This document shows, in pieces, positions 6,882 to 11,141 of a stretch of 11,141 nucleotides of DNA (position 1 is its first letter; each line of letters opens with the position of its first letter). The stretch spans positions 1 through 11,141 of the forward strand of contig JAOPUQ010000185.1 of NCBI GenBank assembly GCA_025963425.1, given 5' to 3'. The stretch is from Modestobacter sp. GTDB taxonomy: Bacteria; Actinomycetota; Actinomycetes; Mycobacteriales; Geodermatophilaceae. The translations under genes and the position numbers were made by a program. The notes beneath the pieces were generated by a model. That model did not search any database. It was given only the letters and a program-made list of their open reading frames with translations, and was not told the DNA's origin.

Positions 6882-7957
6882 CGCGCCGAGAGCTCGTGGA
6901 CCAGCTCGACGACGTGGGTGAGCACACCGGGGTCGGTGTCGGGCAGGACGCCGTGGCCCAGGTTGAAGATGTGCCCGCGGGCGGCCCGGCCCTGCTCGAC
7001 GACCCGGGTGACCTCGCGGTCGACGGTCTCCTGGCCGGCGAGCAGGACGGCGGGGTCGAGGTTGCCCTGCAGCGAGTAACCGGGCCCGACCCGGCGGGCG
7101 GCCTCGTCCAGCGGCACGCGCCAGTCGACGCCCACCACGTCGGCACCGGCGTCACCGATCAGCGGCAGCAGCTCACCGGTGCCCACGCCGAAGTGGATCT
7201 TCGGCACCTCGTCCTCCCCCGCGCGCCCGGCGGCGAGCCCGTCGAACACCGCGCGGGAGTGCGGCAGCACCCGGCCCGCGTAGTCGGGCGCGGACAGCAC
7301 CCCGGCCCAGGAGTCGAAGAGCTGGACCGTCGACGCCCCCGCGTCGACCTGCACCCGCAGGAAGGTGGCCGCGGAGACGGCGAGCCGCTCGAGCAGTCGC
7401 TGCCAGGCGGCCGGCTCGGCGTACATGAAGGCCTTGGTGCGGGCGTGCTCCTTGGACGGGCCGCCCTCGATGAGGTACGTGGCCAGGGTGAACGGCGCAC
7501 CGGCGAAGCCGATCAGCGGCGTGGGACCCAGCTCGGCGACCAGCCGGCGCACCGCGGTGGCCAGGAAGTCCAGCCGGTCGGGCTCCAGCGGCGGGAGCGC
7601 GTCGACGGCGGCGACCGTGCGCACCGGCTCGGCGACCACCGGCCCGACCCCGGGCCTGATCTCGATGTCGACCCCGGCGACCACCAGGGGGAGCACGATG
7701 TCGGAGAAGAGGATGGCCGCGTCCACCCCGTGCCGGCGGACCGGCTGCAGGGTGATCTCGGTGACGAGGTCGGGGTCCTGGCAGGCCTGCAACATCGCCG
7801 TCCCGGCGCGCAGCGCCCGGTACTCCGGCAGCGAGCGCCCGGCCTGGCGCATGAACCACACCGGTGTCCGGGAGACCGGCAGCCCGCGCGCGGCGCGGAC
7901 CAGGTCCGAGTCGGCGGGGGTGGCGTCGGCCGGGGGCGGTGCTGCAGCTGTTCCCAC
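6878..7957 (-). CDS. hemE: Uroporphyrinogen decarboxylase
   Basis: This encodes 359 residues, normal for the family. The cytoplasmic enzyme removes four carboxyl groups from uroporphyrinogen III to give coproporphyrinogen III, the entry to the heme branch. Both family signatures are present: PVWFMRQAGRSLPEYR (R37, R41) and GFAGAPFTLATYLIEGG (Y161). D86 in the ILFSDIV motif is the central catalytic aspartate. These numbers nearly equal those of the human enzyme (R37, R41, D86, Y164). I chose the GTG at 7957, with GGGAG 11 bases upstream; the reading frame stays open further up but encodes low-complexity sequence. The TGA overlaps the hemG ATG. hemE is first in the minus-strand heme operon and divergent from the DUF3000 gene across a 119-base gap. 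Confidence 0.96.
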   Translation of the reverse strand: MGTAAAPPPADATPADSDLVRAARGLPVSRTPVWFMRQAGRSLPEYRALRAGTAMLQACQDPDLVTEITLQPVRRHGVDAAILFSDIVLPLVVAGVDIEIRPGVGPVVAEPVRTVAAVDALPPLEPDRLDFLATAVRRLVAELGPTPLIGFAGAPFTLATYLIEGGPSKEHARTKAFMYAEPAAWQRLLERLAVSAATFLRVQVDAGASTVQLFDSWAGVLSAPDYAGRVLPHSRAVFDGLAAGRAGEDEVPKIHFGVGTGELLPLIGDAGADVVGVDWRVPLDEAARRVGPGYSLQGNLDPAVLLAGQETVDREVTRVVEQGRAARGHIFNLGHGVLPDTDPGVLTHVVELVHELSAR

Positions 7958-8042
7958 GACAAGCCATGCTCCCAGATGCCCGCCGCCCGCCCGCCCGGCG
8001 TCTCGGTTCGGTGTCGTCGCCCGGCGCGGGCGCGTCGGGACA

Positions 8043-8052
8043 CGACGCGTCG
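8043..8052. promoter_or_regulatory. Perfect palindrome in the hemE/DUF3000 divergent gap
   Basis: cgacgcgtcg is a perfect 10-bp palindrome located where a -35 element of the DUF3000 promoter would fall (17 bases before TACCCT counted from 8047). It could be an operator controlling one or both divergent genes, but ten-base GC palindromes arise by chance at this composition. No hemE promoter box could be assigned in the same gap. Confidence 0.25.
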
Positions 8053-8064
8053 CGCCATCCGACC

Positions 8065-8070
8065 TACCCT
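8065..8070 (+). promoter_or_regulatory. -10 box of a leaderless DUF3000 promoter
   Basis: TACCCT fits TANNNT and ends 6 bases before the GTG at 8077, the same spacing as at msrB and hemQ. It places the transcription start on the start codon. No Shine-Dalgarno sequence precedes this GTG, which supports a leaderless transcript and helps fix the start. Confidence 0.6.
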
Positions 8071-8076
8071 GCGCAC

Positions 8077-8703
8077 GTGGCCCCCCAGCGCACCCGTCCG
8101 GACGACGACGTGCAGACCCCTCCCGCAGAGGTGCCCACTGCCTTCCAGGCCGCCCTCGCCGCGCTGTCGACGGTCCGGCCCCGTCCCGAGATGGTGATGG
8201 AGCAGATCCCGGCACCCCAGCGCCTCGCGCCCTTCGCCGCGGCCATCGGGGTCACCGTGTTCGAGGCCGACGGCGACGAGGAGGTGGAGCTGGCCAGCGG
8301 CCGGTTCATCGTGCTCTTCGACCCCGCGGGACACGAGGCCTGGCAGGGCACCACCCGCTGCGTCGGCTACGTCTCGGCGGTCACCGACTCCGACATGGTC
8401 GACGACAGCATGTTCTCCGAGGTGGCCTGGAGCTGGCTGACCGACGCCCTCACCGACAGCGGCGCCGGGCACCACGCCATCGGCGGCACCGTCACCCGCA
8501 CCGCCTCCACCCGCTTCGGCGAGATCGCCGCGCCCGAGCACTCCGTCGACGTGGAGATCCGCGCGTCCTGGACGGCGGAGGACACCGACCTGGACCGGCA
8601 CCTGCGCGCCTACCTCGAGGTGCTCGGCAACGCGGCCGGCCTCCCGCCCGAGGGCGTCCACCTGCTGGGCGCGGGCGGGCAGAGCGCCGGAGCCGGCGCC
8701 TAG
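8077..8703 (+). CDS. DUF3000-family protein
   Basis: This encodes 208 residues of a conserved actinobacterial protein of unknown function (DUF3000). Recognisable stretches are PTAFQAALAALSTVRPRPEM (about residues 21-40), the LAPFAAAIGVTVF block, the region CVGYVSAVTDSDMVDDSMFS and the tail AYLEVLGNAAGLPPEGVHLL. It is acidic, shows no signal peptide or membrane segment, and should be cytoplasmic. I chose the GTG at 8077 because it lies 6 bases after a -10 box and no Shine-Dalgarno sequence is present; upstream in-frame codons are low-complexity and overlap the promoter region. It lies between divergent hemE and a response regulator, an arrangement I recall from Streptomyces (hemE, DUF3000, whiI, RNase D). 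I propose no biochemical function; co-location with the regulator hints at a shared conserved neighbourhood only. Confidence 0.85.
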   Translation: MAPQRTRPDDDVQTPPAEVPTAFQAALAALSTVRPRPEMVMEQIPAPQRLAPFAAAIGVTVFEADGDEEVELASGRFIVLFDPAGHEAWQGTTRCVGYVSAVTDSDMVDDSMFSEVAWSWLTDALTDSGAGHHAIGGTVTRTASTRFGEIAAPEHSVDVEIRASWTAEDTDLDRHLRAYLEVLGNAAGLPPEGVHLLGAGGQSAGAGA

Positions 8704-8720
8704 ACTCACCCCCGGTACTC

Positions 8721-8749
8721 CACTCGGCCCAACGCAGCTGGGCCGAGTG
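8721..8749 (+). terminator. Hairpin after the DUF3000 gene
   Basis: A perfect 10-bp inverted repeat, cactcggccc at 8721-8730 and gggccgagtg at 8740-8749, with loop aacgcagct, lies 17 bases after the DUF3000 stop. It has no T tract. It may be a terminator, or the first hairpin of a structured leader for the response regulator, because a second hairpin follows 26 bases later. Confidence 0.6.
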
Positions 8750-8775
8750 AGCGAACACGCCGGGACTGGTCACAC

Positions 8776-8799
8776 CCTCCCGGCGAGACGGGAGGTCGG
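8776..8799 (+). promoter_or_regulatory. Ribosome-binding site buried in a hairpin
   Basis: GGGAGG at 8790-8795 is the Shine-Dalgarno sequence for the ATG at 8800, with a 4-base spacer (tcgg). It is fully paired in a perfect 7-bp stem, cctcccg at 8776-8782 with cgggagg at 8789-8795, across a gcgaga loop. The pairing partner CCTCCC is an anti-Shine-Dalgarno-like sequence, so translation initiation may be restrained unless the stem is opened. Confidence 0.55.
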
Positions 8800-9510
8800 A
8801 TGTCGCAGGGCCTGCCCTGGGCCGACGCCGTCCCCCTCGGCCCGGACGCCAGTGCGCTCGTCGTCGACCCCTCCCCCCTGCTGCGCGAGGCGCTGGCCGC
8901 CCGGCTCCGCTCCCTGGGCGCCCGCGAGGTCGAGGAGGCCGCCTCCCTGGAGGAGGCCCGGGTGCGGGTGCACGTGTCGGGCCCGCGGGCCCTGTGCGTG
9001 CTCGACGTCGACCTGCCCGAGGTGGGCCCGGAGACCGCCGGCCGCGGCGGTGACCCCGGCCGCGGGCTGGAACTGCTCCCCACGCTGCGCACCGAGGGCT
9101 GGCCGGTGACCGTCGTCCTCACCGCGGTGACCGACCCGGCCGTCGTGCGGGCGGCCTTCCTCGCCGGCGTGCAGGGGTACCTGCTCAAGAGCAGCCCGCT
9201 CACCACCGTCACCGACGGGCTGCGGACGGCGCTGGCCGGCGAGGTCTTCGCCGACCCCGGCATCGCCACCAGCCTGGCCCAGGGGCTGACCCAGACCGGC
9301 GTCGACGAGGCGGTCGGCGAGCTGTCCGCCCGGGAACGCGACATCCTGCGGCTGGTCGCCGACGGCAATACGAACAAGGAGATCGCCGAGTTGGTGGACC
9401 TGTCCGCACTGACCGTGAAGAGCCACCTGGCGCGGATCGCGCGCAAGCTGGGCACCGGCGACCGGGCGCACATGGTCGCCCTCGGGTTGCGGTCGGGGGT
9501 CATCTCCTGA
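8800..9510 (+). CDS. whiI: WhiI-like response regulator (NarL/LuxR type)
   Basis: This encodes 236 residues: a receiver domain (about 17-140) and a LuxR-type helix-turn-helix (about 173-236, ELSARERDILRLVADGNTNK, with recognition-helix stretch LTVKSHLARIARKL). In the receiver, D23 is followed by P24 where most family members have a second acidic metal ligand. The likely phospho-acceptor D69 (LDVDLP), T108 and K130 are kept. A 14-residue Gly-rich insertion (about 76-89) follows the acceptor loop. The gene should be a DNA-binding transcription factor. No partner histidine kinase is adjacent. The position between DUF3000 and RNase D matches, as I recall, Streptomyces whiI (SCO6029), whose product pairs with BldM to control sporulation genes; that orthology is inferred from order. 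The ATG has GGGAGG 4 bases upstream inside a hairpin. RNase D follows with overlap. Confidence 0.85.
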   Translation: MSQGLPWADAVPLGPDASALVVDPSPLLREALAARLRSLGAREVEEAASLEEARVRVHVSGPRALCVLDVDLPEVGPETAGRGGDPGRGLELLPTLRTEGWPVTVVLTAVTDPAVVRAAFLAGVQGYLLKSSPLTTVTDGLRTALAGEVFADPGIATSLAQGLTQTGVDEAVGELSARERDILRLVADGNTNKEIAELVDLSALTVKSHLARIARKLGTGDRAHMVALGLRSGVIS

Positions 9511-10802
9511 GCACCGACCCGGCGGCCTCCGACATCCCGGAGCTCCCCGCCCCGGAGGTCCCCGTCGGCGCCGACCAGCCCGACGCCGAGCCCGCCGTCG
9601 AGGAGTCCACCGCCGTCCCGCTCCTGGCGCCCCGCGACGGGCTGCCACCGGTCACCGACACCTCGACCGCCCTGGTCCGCTACGCCGATGCGCTGGCCGC
9701 CGGCAGCGGGCCGGTGGCCGTCGACGCCGAGCGCGCCTCGGGCTACCGCTACGGCCAGCGCGCCTATCTCGTGCAGATGCGCCGGGCGGGCTCGGGCACC
9801 GGGCTGATCGACCCGGTGCCGCTGCCGGACCTGTCGGTCGTGCAGGCCGCCATCGCCGACGAGGAGTGGGTGCTGCACGCGGCCAACCAGGACCTCCCCT
9901 GCCTGGCCGAGATCGGCCTGGTCCCCGCCCGGCTGTTCGACACCGAGCTGGCCGCCCGGCTGGCCGGTCTGCCCCGGGTGGGCCTGGGCGCGGTCGTGGA
10001 GTCCCTGCTCGGGTTCTCCCTGCAGAAGGGCCACTCCGCCGCCGACTGGAGCACCCGGCCACTGCCGGAGGACTGGCTGGTCTACGCCGCGCTGGACGTC
10101 GAGGTGCTGGTCGACCTGCGCGACGCCCTCGCCGCCATCCTCGAGGAGCAGGGCAAGACCGAGTGGGCGCGGCAGGAGTTCGAGGCGATCCTCGCCGCCG
10201 GGCCGCCCGCGCCCAAGGCTGATCCGTGGCGTCGGACCTCGGGGATGCACGGGCTCCGCCAGCGCCGCCAGCTGGGCATGCTCCGCTCGCTGTGGCAGAC
10301 CCGGGACGAGCTGGCCCGCCGCCGCGACATCGCCCCCGGCCGGGTGCTGCCCGACGCCGCGATGGTGTCCGCCGTGCAGGCCGACCCGAAGAACGAGGCG
10401 TCGCTGCTCGAGCTGCCGGTCTTCCGCGGCCGGGCCAACCGCAAGCTGGTGAGCACCTGGTTCGGCGCCCTGGTCCGCGGCCGGGAGCTGCCGGAGGGCG
10501 AGCTGCCACCGCACAGTCGCCCTGGCGAGGGGCCGCCGCCGGTCAACCGGTGGGCCGACCGCGACCCGGCGGCCGCAGCCCGGCTGAAGGCCGCCCGCGC
10601 CTCCCTGACCCGGGTGTCGGAGGAGTGGTCGGTGCCGGTGGAGAACCTGCTGTCCCCGGACCTGATGCGCCGGCTGGTGTGGAGCCCGCCGTCCCCGGCC
10701 GACGCCGAGGCGGTGGCGTCGGTGCTGCGGGCCGGCGGGGCGCGGGAGTGGCAGGTCGAGCTGACCCGGGACCTGCTCACCGAGGCGATCGCCACCGCCT
10801 GA
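9507..10802 (+). CDS. rnd: HRDC-domain ribonuclease D-like 3'-5' exonuclease
   Basis: A 431-residue protein if it starts at the CTG at 9507. It is a DEDDy-type 3'-5' exonuclease expected to trim RNA 3' ends. Exonuclease motifs are D73-A-E75 (VAVDAERASG), N127-Q-D129 (HAANQDLPCL) and Y193-x3-D197 (YAALDVEVL). An HRDC domain follows at about 250-330, then a C-terminal helical region (about 345-430, ending LLTEAIATA). The N-terminal 69 residues are Pro/Glu/Ala-rich and then match the family pattern (LLAPRDGLPPV, GSGPVAVDAE). There is no ATG, GTG or TTG in frame between the upstream region and the GTG at 9714. Starting at 9714 would leave three residues before the first catalytic aspartate and cut off the first strand. 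CTG at 9507 forms a CTGA overlap with the regulator's stop, with GGGGG 7 bases upstream. The family is certain; the start is not. Confidence 0.88.
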   Translation: MSTDPAASDIPELPAPEVPVGADQPDAEPAVEESTAVPLLAPRDGLPPVTDTSTALVRYADALAAGSGPVAVDAERASGYRYGQRAYLVQMRRAGSGTGLIDPVPLPDLSVVQAAIADEEWVLHAANQDLPCLAEIGLVPARLFDTELAARLAGLPRVGLGAVVESLLGFSLQKGHSAADWSTRPLPEDWLVYAALDVEVLVDLRDALAAILEEQGKTEWARQEFEAILAAGPPAPKADPWRRTSGMHGLRQRRQLGMLRSLWQTRDELARRRDIAPGRVLPDAAMVSAVQADPKNEASLLELPVFRGRANRKLVSTWFGALVRGRELPEGELPPHSRPGEGPPPVNRWADRDPAAAARLKAARASLTRVSEEWSVPVENLLSPDLMRRLVWSPPSPADAEAVASVLRAGGAREWQVELTRDLLTEAIATA

Positions 10803-10846
10803 GCGCGGCCCTCCCCCGTGCGGGCGGCCCGGTCGTGGACGCTGTG

Positions 10847-10862
10847 GTTACCGACGGGTAAC
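10847..10862. promoter_or_regulatory. Inverted repeat, candidate operator upstream of the thiolase gene
   Basis: GTTACC at 10847-10852 and GGTAAC at 10857-10862 form 6-bp arms around a 4-base spacer (gacg). It is a small AT-containing island in GC-rich DNA, 54 bases before the thiolase start. Its size and symmetry suit a dimeric repressor, for example a TetR-type regulator of fatty-acid genes. The identity of the regulator is inference. Confidence 0.5.
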
Positions 10863-10885
10863 TTGTCGGCTGCCGGTCCGCCCCC

Positions 10886-10906
10886 CGGGATCGGCCCCTG
10901 ATCCCG
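10886..10906 (+). promoter_or_regulatory. Leader hairpin just before the thiolase ribosome-binding site
   Basis: A perfect 7-bp inverted repeat, cgggatc at 10886-10892 and gatcccg at 10900-10906, ends one base before the GGAGG Shine-Dalgarno sequence (10908-10912). It leaves that site unpaired. It could be an mRNA leader structure or a second operator. Confidence 0.35.
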
Positions 10907-10916
10907 CGGAGGTCCC

Positions 10917-11063
10917 ATGTCCCGCCAGCTGCGAGAGGTCGTCTTCGTCGACGGCGTGCGCCTGCGCGTAGATGCCGTTCGGGCCGGCCTTGCCGAAGGG
11001 GGTGCGCACGCCGTCAGGTGCGGTCCAACGCCGAGCGGGCGCTGGCCGAGGAGATCGGGCTGA
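10917..11063 (+). pseudogene. Acetyl-CoA acetyltransferase (thiolase) start, broken by an inverted segment
   Basis: The gene starts with ATG at 10917, with GGAGG 4 bases upstream, and encodes MSRQLREVVFVDGVR, the standard N-terminus of a fadA-type thiolase. A threonine and the rest of TPFGKAGPNGIYA should follow. That sequence is present, but on the opposite strand: the reverse complement of 10962-11015 reads DGVRTPFGKAGPNGIYAQ. The forward frame therefore turns into unrelated residues (LRVDAVRAGLAEGG) and stops at TGA 11061-11063 after 48 codons, against roughly 400 for a complete thiolase. None of the catalytic cysteine or histidine motifs is present. A thiolase followed by fadB would form a fatty-acid beta-oxidation pair downstream of RNase D, as I recall in Streptomyces. 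The break may be an artefact, so the true gene may be intact in the organism. Confidence 0.85.
10950..11015. repeat. Inverted duplication junction inside the thiolase start
   Basis: gacggcgtgcgc at 10950-10961 recurs as its exact reverse complement at 11004-11015. The 42 bases between them (10962-11003), read on the minus strand, continue the thiolase coding sequence (TPFGKAGPNGIYAQ). The 12-bp arms are thus two copies of the same codons, D-G-V-R, one in each orientation. Pairing stops on both sides of the arms. Confidence 0.9.
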
Positions 11064-11141
11064 TGCTCGACGAGGGCGTCGTGCAGGCGGTGCAGGACAT
11101 CGACCTGTGCATGCTGCTGGGCGCCGGCTGGCCGTTCTGGC
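11018..11141 (+). pseudogene. FadB-type 3-hydroxyacyl-CoA dehydrogenase, C-terminal fragment (partial)
   Basis: From 11018 a reading frame different from the thiolase's encodes 41 residues to the window end, including SNAERALAEEIGLMLDEGVV, then an AVQDIDLCMLLGAGWPFW stretch. The DIDLCMLLGAGWPF block is typical of the C-terminal 3-hydroxyacyl-CoA dehydrogenase domain of actinobacterial FadB-like multifunctional beta-oxidation enzymes. There, helix LMLDEGV is followed by D-I-D and a Gly-rich turn. No start codon or N-terminal part (crotonase domain, NAD-binding motif) is present, because the sequence joins the thiolase fragment directly at about 11016. The rest of the C-terminus runs off the window. 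Either fadB was truncated by a rearrangement or the join is false. Confidence 0.75.

Noticed and set aside
5244..7079. Long plus-strand open frame opposite the transporter, hemG and hemE
   Set aside because: The product is Q/R/G/H-rich without any family feature and lies antisense to three well-supported genes.
7958..8215. N-terminal extension of hemE up to 8215
   Set aside because: The added sequence is R/G/P-rich low complexity, would overlap the DUF3000 gene and its promoter, and would exceed the family's normal length.
9714..9716. GTG at 9714 as the RNase D start
   Set aside because: It would leave only three residues before the catalytic D73 and delete a conserved upstream stretch.
8706..10514. 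Long minus-strand open frame opposite the response regulator and RNase D
   Set aside because: The product is compositionally biased, has no domain, and is antisense to genes with clear motifs.
1..11141. Transferred island, phage, toxin-antitoxin or defence system
   Set aside because: Composition and codon use are uniform, the genes are mainly housekeeping with a familiar actinobacterial order, and no integrase, transposase, tRNA target or repeat array is visible.

Overview
The window is very GC-rich DNA with strong third-position G/C bias, GTG starts and apparently leaderless genes, so it is chromosomal DNA of a high-GC actinobacterium. The gene set (coproporphyrin-type heme genes; DUF3000, WhiI-like regulator, RNase D, thiolase, FadB) fits a Streptomyces- or Geodermatophilaceae-like lineage; I cannot name the genus from sequence alone. 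I see no tRNA, rRNA, CRISPR array, insertion sequence or phage gene.

Layout. 1-91: tail of a cold-shock protein (+), closed by a perfect 17-bp hairpin that also faces the end of a small winged-helix-like protein gene (-). 859-3033: secreted ExeM/NucH-type nuclease (+). 3142-3561: methionine-R-sulfoxide reductase MsrB (+). After convergent terminators comes a minus-strand heme cluster, transcribed right to left: hemE, hemG (hemY/cgoX type), an EamA-family transporter, hemQ. Divergent from hemE, on the plus strand: a DUF3000 protein, a NarL/LuxR-type response regulator in the WhiI position, and an HRDC-domain RNase D. The start of a thiolase gene (fadA type) follows.

How the genes work together. 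HemE makes coproporphyrinogen III, HemG-type oxidase oxidises it, and HemQ decarboxylates coproheme to heme b. This is the coproporphyrin branch of heme synthesis; ferrochelatase is not in the window. hemE and hemG overlap by ATGA and hemG and the transporter are 16 bp apart, while hemQ appears to have its own leaderless promoter. The plus-strand block DUF3000, response regulator, RNase D, thiolase, fadB matches, as I recall it, the order around Streptomyces whiI.

The most unusual part is the right end. The thiolase gene starts normally, but after codon 15 the next 54 bases are the thiolase's own following codons in reverse complement. The sequence then jumps directly into the C-terminal coding region of a FadB-type 3-hydroxyacyl-CoA dehydrogenase. 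Most of two genes is missing. This is either a chimeric or assembly artefact near a contig end, or a real inversion-deletion. Other points of interest are an apparent CTG start for RNase D, a hairpin that would bury the Shine-Dalgarno sequence of the response regulator, and three leaderless promoters with identical spacing. I found no convincing novel defence or mobile system.
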